Shown here: in pieces, positions 1 to 7,926 of the stretch | Layout of the letters: the number at the start of each line of letters is the position of its first letter | How positions within the stretch are numbered: the stretch's first letter is position 1 | Source: Ralstonia mannitolilytica | Lineage (GTDB): Bacteria > Pseudomonadota > Gammaproteobacteria > Burkholderiales > Burkholderiaceae | Length of the DNA: 64,000 nucleotides | Reading direction: 5' to 3' | NCBI RefSeq assembly: GCF_905397375.1 | Contig: NZ_CAJPVG010000011.1 | Location: forward strand, 1-64,000 | The notes under the pieces: generated by a model | Told to the model about the DNA's origin: nothing | The model's database searches: none | What the model saw: only the letters and a program-made list of their open reading frames with translations | Program-made: the position numbers and the translations under genes

Positions 1-432
1 GGCCAGCTGGCTCAACTCCCGCCCGCCCAGAAGGCGCAGATCAGCCGCAACCTCGACGAAGCGCTCGCCTGGCTCAAGCAAGCCCGCGCCAAGTTCGACG
101 CTGCGCTGGAGGCCGCCTACGGCGAGCAGGCCCGTGCTGCCCGCCTCGAGGCGGGCAAGGACTTCGGCGTCGTGCACCTGCAGGACGGTGCGCTGCGCGT
201 GACGGTCGATGTCCCGAAGCGCGTGTCCTGGGACCAGGCGCAACTGGCGGCGATTGCCCGGCGCATCGCCGCCGCCGGCGAGAAGGTCGAGGACTACCTC
301 GACGTCGAGTACTCCGTCTCGGAATCGCGCTTCTCCAACTGGCCGCCGGCACTGCGCGCCGGGTTCGAGGCCGCCCGCACCGTCAAGCCCGGCAAGCCCA
401 CGTTCCGGCTGGCCCTCGTCTCGGAGGAGTGA
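1..432 (+). CDS. Phage protein of unknown function, 5' end cut by window
   Basis: The reading frame is open from base 1 and ends with TGA at 430-432, so at least 143 residues are present and the true start lies outside the window. The N-terminal part is a charged, Ala-rich helix that looks coiled-coil-like. The C-terminal part (from about residue 60) has a conserved-looking pattern with WDQ, a Tyr-Leu-Asp-Val-Glu stretch, a Trp-Pro and a final Lys-Pro-Gly-Lys-Pro-Thr-Phe. I have a sense of this pattern from other phage recombination gene clusters but know no function for it. It lies 3 bp upstream of the antirepressor gene, so the two are probably co-transcribed. Confidence 0.6.
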   Translation, partial: GQLAQLPPAQKAQISRNLDEALAWLKQARAKFDAALEAAYGEQARAARLEAGKDFGVVHLQDGALRVTVDVPKRVSWDQAQLAAIARRIAAAGEKVEDYLDVEYSVSESRFSNWPPALRAGFEAARTVKPGKPTFRLALVSEE

Positions 433-435
433 TCC

Positions 436-1209
436 ATGAGCACCGAACTGATCCCGTTTGATTTCGAAGGCCGTCCGGTCCGGGTCGTCACGGATGCCCA
501 AGGCGAACCGTGGTTCGTCGCGGCGGATGTGTGCGCGGTTCTTGAACTGCCGAACACCACCCGCGCCCTGGCGCGGCTGGACCCTGACGAGCAAGCCCTG
601 ATCTCGATTCAGGGCATCTCGCGCGGCAATGACCAGGTCAACGTCGTCAACGAGCCCGGGCTGTACAGCCTGGTCCTCGGCAGCCGCAAGCGCGAGGCCA
701 AGCGCTTCAAGCGCTGGGTCACCCACGAGGTGCTGCCGGCGATCCGCAAGACGGGCAGCTACACGGCGCCAAGTGCACGCCCGACCCTGCCGGCACCCAC
801 CCAGGACCGCGTCGCCGCTCTGCTGCTGATCGGCGAGGCCGTGGCCAAGGTGCCGGGGGTCAAACCCGGCATCGCGATGGCGGCCACGCTCTCCTGCATC
901 CAGGAGAACACGGGCTTGGCGGTCGAGACGCTGCGCCGCGCCCTTCCTGCCCGGGACACTGCGGCGAACGAGGCGATCTGCTCGCTCAACGCCACCCAGC
1001 TGGGCAGGCTGCTGGGCCTGTCGGCCAAGGCCACCAATCAGCGCCTGGCCCAACACGGCCTGCAGTTCCGCAACGAACGCGACGAGTGGGAACTGACCGA
1101 AGCCGGCGAGGCCTGGGCCGAGGCGATGCCGTACTCGCGCAACGGGCACAGCGGCTACCAGATCCTCTGGAACCCGGCGGTCGCGGCGCGGCTGAAGGAG
1201 GTGGCGTGA
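436..1209 (+). CDS. BRO family (Bro-N) phage antirepressor-like protein
   Basis: 257 residues. Residues 5-110 form a Bro-N domain: the F..RPVRVV start, the PWFVAADVC segment, the NEPGLYSLVLGSRK core and the FKRWVTHEVLPAIRKTG end are all visible. Bro-N proteins bind DNA and many act as antirepressors in the lysis/lysogeny switch. The C-terminal half (about 115-257) looks like a separate helical domain that might bind DNA or a partner. The stop overlaps the start of the next gene by one base (TGATG), so translation is coupled. Its place among recombination genes rather than beside a repressor is somewhat unusual. The domain call is firm; the regulatory target is unknown. Confidence 0.85.
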   Translation: MSTELIPFDFEGRPVRVVTDAQGEPWFVAADVCAVLELPNTTRALARLDPDEQALISIQGISRGNDQVNVVNEPGLYSLVLGSRKREAKRFKRWVTHEVLPAIRKTGSYTAPSARPTLPAPTQDRVAALLLIGEAVAKVPGVKPGIAMAATLSCIQENTGLAVETLRRALPARDTAANEAICSLNATQLGRLLGLSAKATNQRLAQHGLQFRNERDEWELTEAGEAWAEAMPYSRNGHSGYQILWNPAVAARLKEVA

Positions 1210-2027
1210 TGGTCCTTCCCATCATCACCGCCGACCAGCGGCTGCGCGAGAAGCAGGGCGTCAAGCTCGTGCTGCTGGGCAAGAGCGGCATCGGCAAGAC
1301 CAGCCAGCTCAAGACCCTGCCCGAAGCCTCGACCCTGTTCGTCGACCTCGAGGCCGGGGATCTGGCCGTCAAGGACTGGCGCGGCGACTGCGTGCGCCCG
1401 ACCACCTGGCCGGAGTTCCGCGATCTCGTGGTGTTCCTGGCCGGCCCGAACCCGGCGCTGCCGGCGGATGCGCCGTTCTCCGAGGCGCATTACCGGCATG
1501 TGTGCGAGCGCTACGGCGATCCCGCGCAACTAGCGAAGTACGACACCTACTTCGTCGACTCGATCACGGTACTCGCGCGCCTGGCGCTCGTCTGGGCCAA
1601 GACCCAGCCGCAGGCCTACAGCGAGCGCACTGGCAAGCCCGACACCCGGGGCGCCTACGGCCTGCTCGGCGCCGAGCTCATCGGGGCGCTGACCCACCTG
1701 CAGCACGCGCGCGGCAAGCACGTGGTGTTCGTGGCCATCCTCGACGAGCGCTTGGACGACTTCAACCGCAAGGTCTTCGTGCCGCAGATCGAGGGCGCCA
1801 AGACCGCGGCGGAACTGCCCGGCATCGTCGATGAAGTCGTGACGCTGGCCGAGATCAAGGCCGAGGACGGATCGTCCTACCGCGCCTTCGTCTGCCACAC
1901 GGTGAACCCCTACGGCTATCCGGCCAAGGACCGAAGCGGCCAGCTCGAGTTGCTGGAGCCGCCGAACCTGCGCGCGCTGATCGACAAGTGCGCCGCCGCC
2001 ACTCGAATCCCGACATCCAAGGAGTAA
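1209..2027 (+). CDS. Phage P-loop ATPase, AAA_24 / Sak4-like (RecA-fold)
   Basis: 272 residues from the ATG at 1209; longer readings of this frame run into the antirepressor gene and are not likely. Residues 20-31 hold a Walker A motif (GKSGIGKT, K30) followed by LFVDLEAGD. A second acidic hydrophobic strand (TYFVDS, near 117) fits Walker B. This family includes Sak4-type single-strand annealing or RecA-like proteins in phage recombination modules. The gene is 3 bp upstream of a DUF669-like gene, a frequent pairing in phages. It probably helps anneal or remodel DNA during phage replication and repair. Family placement is by motif and neighbourhood only. Confidence 0.8.
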   Translation: MVLPIITADQRLREKQGVKLVLLGKSGIGKTSQLKTLPEASTLFVDLEAGDLAVKDWRGDCVRPTTWPEFRDLVVFLAGPNPALPADAPFSEAHYRHVCERYGDPAQLAKYDTYFVDSITVLARLALVWAKTQPQAYSERTGKPDTRGAYGLLGAELIGALTHLQHARGKHVVFVAILDERLDDFNRKVFVPQIEGAKTAAELPGIVDEVVTLAEIKAEDGSSYRAFVCHTVNPYGYPAKDRSGQLELLEPPNLRALIDKCAAATRIPTSKE

Positions 2028-2030
2028 ACC

Positions 2031-2663
2031 ATGACCGCCTGGAACGATTTCAACGACGCCGAACAGCAGCAAAGCTTCGACCTCATCCCCAAGGGCACGC
2101 TCGCCCGCGTGCGCATGACCCTCAAGCCCGGGGGCTTTGATGACCCGGCCCAAGGCTGGACCGGGGGCTACGCCACGCAGAGCTTCGAGACCGGCTCGGT
2201 CTATCTCGCGGCCGAGTTCGTGGTGCTGGAGGGTGAGTACGCCCGGCGCAAGCTCTGGAGCAACATCGGCCTGCATTCCCCGAAGGGCCCGGCCTGGGGC
2301 CAGATGGGCCGCAGCTTCGTGCGCGCGATCCTCAACAGCGCCCGCAACGTCCATCCCCAGGACAACGGGCCGCAGGCCGCCGCCGCGCGGCGCATCCAGG
2401 GCTTCCACGAGCTTGACGGCATCGAGTTCCTCGCCCGTGTGGACGTCGAGAAGGACGCCAAGGGTCTGGATCGCAACGTCATCAAGCTCGCGGTCGAACC
2501 TGACCACCCCGAGTACGCCAAGCTCATGGGCGTGCCGCCCAAGGCCAAGACCGGTGGCGGCACCTCCGGCGCTCCGGCGACCGTGAGCGCATCGGCCCCG
2601 TATGCCGCACCCGCCGCGCCGCTGCGCGCGCCGGTAACCGGCAAGCCCGCCTGGGCGCAGTGA
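2031..2663 (+). CDS. DUF669-like phage protein, possible ssDNA-binding partner of the upstream ATPase
   Basis: 210 residues, starting with MTAWNDFND. Residues 15-165 hold beta-rich segments (GTLARVRMTLKPGG, VYLAAEFVVLEGEYARRKLW and a late VKLAV-type strand), as in DUF669-like proteins. The last 40 residues are a Pro/Ala-rich tail that is probably disordered. DUF669-like genes often sit directly after AAA_24 ATPases in phage recombination operons, and a single-strand DNA-binding role has been suggested for such partners. No catalytic motif is visible. The function is inferred from position and fold guess. Confidence 0.6.
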   Translation: MTAWNDFNDAEQQQSFDLIPKGTLARVRMTLKPGGFDDPAQGWTGGYATQSFETGSVYLAAEFVVLEGEYARRKLWSNIGLHSPKGPAWGQMGRSFVRAILNSARNVHPQDNGPQAAAARRIQGFHELDGIEFLARVDVEKDAKGLDRNVIKLAVEPDHPEYAKLMGVPPKAKTGGGTSGAPATVSASAPYAAPAAPLRAPVTGKPAWAQ

Positions 2664-2672
2664 GGGAGGCCG

Positions 2673-3149
2673 ATGAAATGCTGGGTCTGCAAACGACAGG
2701 CGCGCGGCTACGGCCACACCGATGGCCGGTTCAAGACCGCCGATCCGCGCCGCTACGTGATCGACTGGGTGTTCTGCTCGCGCCGCTGTCAGGACGCCTT
2801 CCACATGCTCTACGGCAACTGGACGCGCGCGAAGGAAGGCCGCGTCGGCATCGGGGAGGTCGCCATGATCGATCCGTCTGATGTCGAACTGGCCGCGATG
2901 CGCAAATGCCTCAAGGCCTTCGGCGAGGCAGCGGGCGAGATCGGCTTCGGCAAACCGCTGGGCGACTACTCGGAAGCCGAGGCGCTCTGCGTCATCGACG
3001 CCATCGTCACCTGCTACACGGAGGCGATGGTCGAGCACCACGAGGCGACCAAGTTTCCGCCCGTGCGCGGCATGGCTCCGACGCCCGACCCGATGGCCAA
3101 TCCCTTCGCCGATCTGGAGGACGACAAGTTCTGGGAGGCGAAGCCATGA
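2673..3149 (+). CDS. DUF6511 family protein with N-terminal zinc-finger-like cysteines
   Basis: 158 residues. The N-terminus has two cysteine pairs, C3-x2-C6 and C35-x3-C39, with the spacing of a small treble-clef or zinc-ribbon fold. The rest is helical, with a conserved-looking DYSEAEALCVIDAIVTCYTEAM segment and an acidic C-terminus. I recognise the whole as DUF6511, a phage family with no known function. The stop codon overlaps the next gene's start (ATGA), so the gene belongs to the recombination operon. DNA or protein binding through the zinc site is a reasonable guess. Confidence 0.65.
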   Translation: MKCWVCKRQARGYGHTDGRFKTADPRRYVIDWVFCSRRCQDAFHMLYGNWTRAKEGRVGIGEVAMIDPSDVELAAMRKCLKAFGEAAGEIGFGKPLGDYSEAEALCVIDAIVTCYTEAMVEHHEATKFPPVRGMAPTPDPMANPFADLEDDKFWEAKP

Positions 3150-3883
3150 TGGACTTCAACTCCTCCTCCAGCCTGTCCGGCCAGATCACGGCGCTGGTCG
3201 ATCTCGGCATGCAACGCATCCGCGCGCAACAGCCCGCGCGCGACTACCTCGGCGCGTCGCGCCTGGGCGCGGCCTGCGAGCGCGCCTTGCAGTTCGAGTA
3301 CGCCAAGGCTCCGGTCGATCACGGGCGCGACACCGAAGGCCGGATGCTGCGCATCTTCGAGCGCGGCCACGTGATGGAGGACTGCATGGTGGTGTGGCTG
3401 CGCGACGCGGGTTTCGACCTGCGCACGCACAAGCCCGACGGCGGGCAGTTCGGCTTCTCCGACGCGCAGGGTCGGCTGCGCGGTCACGTCGATGGCGTGA
3501 TCGTCGGCGGGCCGGAAGGCTTCCGCTATCCCGCGCTGTGGGAGAACAAGTGCCTCGGCGGGAAGTCGTGGCGCGAGTTAGAGACGAAAGGCCTCGCGGT
3601 GGCCAAGCCGGTGTACGCAGCGCAGGTGGCGCTGTATCAGGCGCATCTGCAACTGCACGAGCACCCGGCGCTCTTCACGGCGATCAATGCCGACTCGATG
3701 GAGATCTACGTCGAGCTGGTGCCCTTCGATGCCGCGCTCGCGCAGCGCATGACTGACCGCGCGGTCAAGGTCATTTCCGCGACCGAAGCCGGTGATCTGC
3801 TACCGCGAAGCTTCAACGATCCCACCCATTTCGAGTGCCGCATGTGCGCGTGGCAAGACCGCTGCTGGAGGACGCCGACATGA
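3146..3883 (+). CDS. PD-(D/E)XK nuclease, Cas4/RecB-like with predicted Fe-S cluster
   Basis: 245 residues from the ATG at 3146, which overlaps the upstream stop as ATGA. The nuclease core is readable: H75 in RGHVMED, D116 in RGHVDGVI, E133-N-K135 in LWENK and Q160 in AAQVALYQ. Four cysteines, C44 near the N-terminus and C231-x2-C234-x5-C240 at the C-terminus, match the split Fe-S cluster arrangement of Cas4 and AddB-type nucleases. It probably resects DNA ends for the single-strand annealing system encoded just upstream. It replaces the lambda exonuclease found in many related phages. There is no CRISPR array or cas operon nearby, so adaptation is not its role here. Confidence 0.85.
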   Translation: MMDFNSSSSLSGQITALVDLGMQRIRAQQPARDYLGASRLGAACERALQFEYAKAPVDHGRDTEGRMLRIFERGHVMEDCMVVWLRDAGFDLRTHKPDGGQFGFSDAQGRLRGHVDGVIVGGPEGFRYPALWENKCLGGKSWRELETKGLAVAKPVYAAQVALYQAHLQLHEHPALFTAINADSMEIYVELVPFDAALAQRMTDRAVKVISATEAGDLLPRSFNDPTHFECRMCAWQDRCWRTPT

Positions 3884-4107
3884 ACAACACACCCTTGAAT
3901 CAAGTGCTTGGCGAGCAACTGATCGACGTGCGCCAAGCCGCGCTGATGTTCAACTTGCCGTCGTACTGGCTCTCGCAGGCCAAGGAACGCCAGCAGCGCC
4001 GCATTCCGCACTACCGCGTCGGCAAGCTCGTCCGCTTCAAGCCCAACGAACTGGAAGCGTGGATCGTCGCGCAGCAGCCCTCCGGCGAGGAGGCTGCGGA
4101 TGCTTGA
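3880..4107 (+). CDS. Small helix-turn-helix protein (MerR/excisionase-like)
   Basis: 75 residues starting at ATG 3880 (ATGA overlap with the nuclease gene). The pattern is DVRQAALMFNLP, then WLSQAKERQQRRIPHYRVGKLVRF, then a final Trp helix. This is a winged HTH of the AlpA/excisionase type. The last 8 bases overlap the primase gene. A region of the minus-strand HTH protein at 62648-63214 shares its LP..WL.Q..ERQ...IP.YR pattern, so the two ends of the element carry related DNA-binding modules. It is a probable regulator or replication accessory protein. Confidence 0.7.
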   Translation: MNNTPLNQVLGEQLIDVRQAALMFNLPSYWLSQAKERQQRRIPHYRVGKLVRFKPNELEAWIVAQQPSGEEAADA

Positions 4108-6382
4108 TTTCAACGACACGCAGACCCCTGTTCCTCGTGACCTCGACGCCGAACGCGAAGCGATCCGCGCCGAACTGCTCGCGCGGCTGGATTCAGTGCT
4201 GGCCGCGCTGTTCCCCGCAGGCAGAAAGCGCGGCGGCAAGTTCCTCACCGGCGACGTACTCGGCAGCCCGGGCGACAGCCTGGAGATCGTGCTCGACGGC
4301 GACAAGGCAGGCTTGTGGACGGATCGAGCCACCGGCGACGGCGGCGACATCTTCACGCTGATCGCCGCGCACCTCGGCATCGATGCCCACGCCGATTTCC
4401 CGCGCGTGCTCGATGCCGCGACCGAACTGCTCGGACGCGCTCCGGCGACACCGGCGCGCAAATCGAAGAAGGAAGCACCCGTCGACGACCTCGGCCCGGC
4501 CACCGCGAAGTGGGACTACCTCGATGCCTCCGGCAAGCTGATCGCAGTCGTCTACCGCTACGACCCGCCCGGCCGCAAGAAGGAGTTCCGCCCGTGGGAC
4601 GCGCGCCGTCGCAAGATGGCTCCGCCCGATCCGCGCCCGCTCTACAACCAGCCGGGCATGACCAGCGCATCGCTGGTGGTGCTGGTCGAGGGCGAGAAAT
4701 GCGCGCAGGCGCTGATCGACGCAGACATCGTTGCGACCACGGCGATGCACGGCGCGAACGCGCCGGTCGAGAAGACCGACTGGTCGCCGCTGGCAGGCAA
4801 GGCCGTGCTGATCTGGCCCGACCGCGACAAACCGGGCTGGGAGTACGCGACGCAAGCGGCTCAGGCCATCCTGTCGGCGGGCGCGAAGACCTGCCACATC
4901 TTGTACCCGCCCGAGGAAGCGGCGGACGGCTGGGACGCGGCAGACGCCGTGATAGAGGGCTTCGACGTCGCGGCCTTCCTCACCCACGGCCCGCGTCTCC
5001 AGATGCACGACGTCGCCATTGAGGCCGAGCCGGTCGTCAGCACCGACGAATCGGTCTGGGGCACGGAGGATGCGCTGGCGCTGGCCTTCACCCGGCGCTA
5101 CCACCGCGACTGGCGCTACGTCGCCGCGTGGGGCCGCTGGCTGGTGTGGGATGGGCATCGCTGGCGCACCGAGGACACGCTCGCGGCCACCGACCTGATC
5201 CGCAGCGTCTGCCGTCACGCCGCCGTCCACGCCGACAACCCGAAGATCGCCGCCAAGCTGGCCAGCTCGGGCACGGTCGGCGGCGTCGAACGGCTGGCGC
5301 GTGCGGATCGCAGGCACGCGGCCACCACCGCCGAATGGGATGCCGATCCGTGGCTGCTCAACACGCCCGGCGGCGTGGTCGATCTCAAGACCGGCAGGCA
5401 GCGTGCGCACGACCGCGCCGACCGGATGACCAAGATCACCACGGCCACGCCAGGAGGCGACTGCCCGATCTGGCGGCGGTTCCTCGTCGAAATCACCGGC
5501 GACGACACCGAGCTGCAAGCCTACCTGCAACGGATGGCGGGCTACACGCTCACCGGATCGACGCAGGAGCACGCGCTGTTCTTCCTGTACGGCACGGGCG
5601 CGAACGGCAAGTCGGTGTTCGTCAACACGCTGGCCACGATCCTCGGCGACTACGCGACCAACGCGCCGATGGACACGTTCATGGAGACGCGCACCGACCG
5701 GCATCCGACCGACATGGCGGGCCTGCGCGGCGCGCGCTTCGTGTCCGCCATCGAGACGGAGCAAGGGCGGCGCTGGGCGGAATCGAAGGTCAAGAACCTC
5801 ACCGGCGGCGACAAGATCTCCGCGCGCTTCATGCGGCAGGACTTCTTCGAGTTCTTCCCGCAGTTCAAGCTGGTCGTGGCGGGCAACCACAAGCCCGCCA
5901 TCCGCAACATCGACGAAGCGATGAAGCGACGGCTGCACCTGATCCCGTTCACGATCACCGTGCCGCCTGAGCGCCGCGACACGCATCTCCAGCAGAAGCT
6001 CTTGGCCGAGCGCGACGGCATCCTGGCGTGGGCGGTTCAGGGCTGTCTGGAGTGGCAGCGTCTGGGTCGGCTCGATCCGCCGCAGCAGGTGCTCGAAGCG
6101 ACCGAGGAGTATTTCGAGGCCGAGGACGCACTGGGTCGCTGGCTCGACGAACGCTGCGTGCGCGAAGCCAACGCGAAGTCGCTGACCGCCGAGTTGTTCA
6201 ACGACTGGAAGCAGTGGGCCGATTCCGCTGGCGAGTTCATCGGCTCACAGAAGCGGTTCTCCGATCTGCTCATCACCCGTGGTGTCGAGAAGTGGCGCAA
6301 CACGGCGGGCCTGCGCGGCTTCCGTGGCGTGGGCCTCAAGCATCCGCCCACGCCCCCCTACACCCCTTACGCCGACAACTAA
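4100..6382 (+). CDS. Phage/plasmid primase-helicase (toprim-like plus P4/D5-type SF3 helicase)
   Basis: 760 residues. Roughly 195-275 is a toprim-like segment (VVLVEGEKCAQAL, then IWPDRDKPG) that would catalyse primer synthesis. The middle (about 330-470) resembles the D5_N domain. Residues 495-650 are an SF3 helicase with Walker A in FLYGTGANGKS (K504) and arginine-rich LKRRLHLIPF-type segments further on. P4-like primase-helicases unwind the phage origin and start replication. No zinc-binding primase cysteines are evident at the N-terminus, although GDGGDIFTL around residue 75 resembles a zinc-less CHC2 remnant. It is the last gene before a 142-bp gap holding inverted repeats. Confidence 0.9.
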   Translation: MLDFNDTQTPVPRDLDAEREAIRAELLARLDSVLAALFPAGRKRGGKFLTGDVLGSPGDSLEIVLDGDKAGLWTDRATGDGGDIFTLIAAHLGIDAHADFPRVLDAATELLGRAPATPARKSKKEAPVDDLGPATAKWDYLDASGKLIAVVYRYDPPGRKKEFRPWDARRRKMAPPDPRPLYNQPGMTSASLVVLVEGEKCAQALIDADIVATTAMHGANAPVEKTDWSPLAGKAVLIWPDRDKPGWEYATQAAQAILSAGAKTCHILYPPEEAADGWDAADAVIEGFDVAAFLTHGPRLQMHDVAIEAEPVVSTDESVWGTEDALALAFTRRYHRDWRYVAAWGRWLVWDGHRWRTEDTLAATDLIRSVCRHAAVHADNPKIAAKLASSGTVGGVERLARADRRHAATTAEWDADPWLLNTPGGVVDLKTGRQRAHDRADRMTKITTATPGGDCPIWRRFLVEITGDDTELQAYLQRMAGYTLTGSTQEHALFFLYGTGANGKSVFVNTLATILGDYATNAPMDTFMETRTDRHPTDMAGLRGARFVSAIETEQGRRWAESKVKNLTGGDKISARFMRQDFFEFFPQFKLVVAGNHKPAIRNIDEAMKRRLHLIPFTITVPPERRDTHLQQKLLAERDGILAWAVQGCLEWQRLGRLDPPQQVLEATEEYFEAEDALGRWLDERCVREANAKSLTAELFNDWKQWADSAGEFIGSQKRFSDLLITRGVEKWRNTAGLRGFRGVGLKHPPTPPYTPYADN

Positions 6383-6524
6383 CCGCCATGCCGACATATC
6401 CGACTGACGGATTTGACGGACTACGTCGTAACTCCTACGCGCGCGTGCGCGTGCGCGCACCTCATGGGGAGTTTCGATGTGATCCGTCCGATGTGTCAGT
6501 CCTCACCAAACAAGGACTGCATCC
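6383..6524. promoter_or_regulatory. Gap with a 19-bp imperfect inverted repeat and a Z-DNA-prone tract
   Basis: No gene is seen here. The copy at 6402-6420 reads GACTGAC-N6-GACGGA, and the reverse complement of 6483-6501 also reads GACTGAC-N6-GACGGA, so 13 defined bases face each other across 62 bp. Between them, about 6437-6460, is an alternating purine-pyrimidine run of CG and TG steps. The gap separates the primase from the resolvase gene. It could be an operator pair for the downstream genes or part of a replication origin. No clear sigma-70 promoter is visible. Confidence 0.45.
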
Positions 6525-6995
6525 ATGACCATCCTCGCCCTCGACTTGGGCACCACCACCGGCTGGGCGCTGCGCGGCAGCGACGGCAACATCACCAGCG
6601 GCAGCGAGAGCTTTCGGCCGCAACGCTTCGAAGGCGGCGGCATGCGCTTCCTGCGCTTCAAGCGTTGGCTCACGGAACTAAAGGCCGTGGCCGACGGCAT
6701 CGACACGCTGCACTTCGAGGAGGTGCGCCGCCACGTCTCGACCGACGCGGCGCACGCCTACGGCGGCCTCCTCGCCACGCTCACCGCGTGGTGCGAGCAC
6801 CACCAGATCCCATACCAGGGCGTGCCGGTCGGCACGATCAAGAAGCACGCCACCGGCAAAGGCAACGCGGGCAAAGACGAGGTGATTGCCTCCGTCACCG
6901 CTCGCGGCCACGCGCCGGGCGACGACAACGAAGCCGACGCACTGGCGCTGCTGCACTGGGCCATCGCACAGCACGATCTCGAACAGGAGGCGTGA
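6525..6995 (+). CDS. RuvC-like Holliday junction resolvase
   Basis: 156 residues. The RNase H-like fold of RuvC is indicated by D7 in LALDLGTTTG, E65-E66 in HFEEVRR and an acidic C-terminal cluster, D133-D134-N-E136-A-D138. These give the metal-binding carboxylates of the family. Phage RuvC-like enzymes cut branched DNA before packaging or during recombination. The length is close to bacterial RuvC (about 170). It is co-oriented with, and 1 bp from, the following small gene. Confidence 0.85.
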   Translation: MTILALDLGTTTGWALRGSDGNITSGSESFRPQRFEGGGMRFLRFKRWLTELKAVADGIDTLHFEEVRRHVSTDAAHAYGGLLATLTAWCEHHQIPYQGVPVGTIKKHATGKGNAGKDEVIASVTARGHAPGDDNEADALALLHWAIAQHDLEQEA

Positions 6996-6996
6996 G

Positions 6997-7206
6997 ATGA
7001 AGATTCCGACGCCCACCTATCGCTGCCCCTTGGGCCGCCTCCAGCCCGAGACCACCGACCTCGAAGCGATGAAGCAACGCGGCTGGCGCGACCAGCACGT
7101 CCTCGTCGTCAGCGCCGCCGACGAACGCTTGGACTTCGTCGAGCGCGAGTTCGTCCGGCGCATCGGCGAACGTCTCTACGGACAGGGAGGCGCACGCCAT
7201 GACTGA
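6997..7206 (+). CDS. Small hypothetical phage protein
   Basis: 69 residues from ATG 6997, one base after the resolvase stop. It is charged, with no cysteine pair or membrane segment; the C-terminal half (DERLDFVEREFVRRIGERLYG) should be an amphipathic helix. It overlaps the next gene by 8 bp, so it is translated in the same operon. I do not recognise it. Confidence 0.6.
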   Translation: MKIPTPTYRCPLGRLQPETTDLEAMKQRGWRDQHVLVVSAADERLDFVEREFVRRIGERLYGQGGARHD

Positions 7207-7597
7207 CCGTTATGCTGCTTGGACAATCGAAGACGTGGCCGCGCGCTTCGAGGAGGCGGCCAGCACCGGACGACGCCTGCCGCCCGTGCGTGTGCAGGGC
7301 TACTTCAACACGTGGCCGATCATCGTGCGCAAAGAGTGGGAGGCGTTCGCGGCCGACGAGACGGTCTATCGCCCGTTCCCTCCGACGCCGGACGCCATCG
7401 AGCGGATGCTGGAGACGATGAAGTGGGTGCAGTGGCTGGAGGTCGAGCAGCGCCACCTCGTGTGGATGCGCGCCAAGCGATACGGCTGGCGCGACATCAC
7501 CATCCGCTTCGCCTGCGACCGCACGACGGCCTGGCGGCGCTGGCAGCGCGCCTTGCAGACGGTCGCCGACCAGCTCAATGGCGTCGTCACTGCGTAG
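7199..7597 (+). CDS. DUF6362 family protein with C-terminal helix-turn-helix
   Basis: 132 residues. The N-terminal WTIEDVAARFEEAA segment and the Trp-rich middle match what I know as DUF6362, a phage family of unknown function. The C-terminal 50 residues (RHLVWMRAKRYGWRDITIRF, then RTTAWRRWQRAL) form a recognisable HTH like sigma-70 region 4. The protein could be a late-gene regulator: it is the last early gene, and the region with repeats and a terminator lies just downstream. That role is inferred. Confidence 0.7.
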   Translation: MTDRYAAWTIEDVAARFEEAASTGRRLPPVRVQGYFNTWPIIVRKEWEAFAADETVYRPFPPTPDAIERMLETMKWVQWLEVEQRHLVWMRAKRYGWRDITIRFACDRTTAWRRWQRALQTVADQLNGVVTA

Positions 7598-7877
7598 GGA
7601 TTTGGCGTGATTTGGCGCGCCCGGTCGGCAATGCGCGGGCATCGGCGGTAGTGAGCGGTTTTTGACCCTGCAACAGATTCGGCGATCCGGGGGTAGTATT
7701 TCAGCTATCTTCTGGACAGCGGTGACGGCGCGGCGAGCGGCCCGAGGCAAAAGGGGTCCTTCCTTCCCGAATCGCAATGCGGGGGGCGCGAGCGCGGCAT
7801 TCGCCTAGCGTCCGACTGCAAACCAAGGTTTGCAGGGTTTGCAGTTTGCACCCGCACCAGTCCGCAGCCATCACGAG
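7598..7877. promoter_or_regulatory. Non-coding control region with GATTTGGCG and GGTTTGCAG repeats
   Basis: I see no supported gene here. Two adjacent copies of GATTTGGCG start at 7599 and 7609. At 7816-7835 there is a 9-bp inverted repeat, CTGCAAACC-AA-GGTTTGCAG, followed directly by another GGTTTGCAG at 7836-7844 and a TTTGCA at 7845-7850. An ATG at 7777 opens a frame through this stretch into the methyltransferase, but it lacks a ribosome site and would run through the terminator hairpin at 7878-7913. The region probably holds operators or a leader RNA for the methyltransferase operon. Confidence 0.45.
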
Positions 7878-7913
7878 CCCGCCCGCGGTTTTCCGTCGGC
7901 GGGTTTTCTTTTT
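7878..7913 (+). terminator. Intrinsic terminator or attenuator in front of the methyltransferase genes
   Basis: CCCGCC at 7878-7883 pairs with GGCGGG at 7898-7903. An inner CGG-TTTT-CCG hairpin (7886-7895) stacks inside. The stem is followed by TTTTCTTTTT at 7904-7913. It ends transcription coming from the early genes or acts as an attenuator, since the ribosome site GAGGAA (7915-7920) follows at once. Confidence 0.8.
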
Positions 7914-7926
7914 CGAGGAACCGATT

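Noticed and set aside
1530..3041. Long minus-strand open frames over early and other GC-rich genes (also 4193-5986 and 12406-14412)
   Set aside because: They mirror real + strand genes with clear motifs, have low-complexity Arg/Ala/Gly-rich products and no ribosome sites; they are an effect of high GC.
7779..7858. tRNA-like stretch ending in CACCA with a near-complementary GCGGGGG/CACCCGC acceptor pair
   Set aside because: No 5-bp anticodon stem around TGCAAAC, no T-loop of TTCRA type and the T-arm does not pair; the internal bases are better explained by the GGTTTGCAG repeats.
7777..7926. N-terminal extension of the methyltransferase from ATG 7777
   Set aside because: No ribosome site, the stretch would read through a strong terminator hairpin, and the paralogue starts at a place equal to about 7924-7927.
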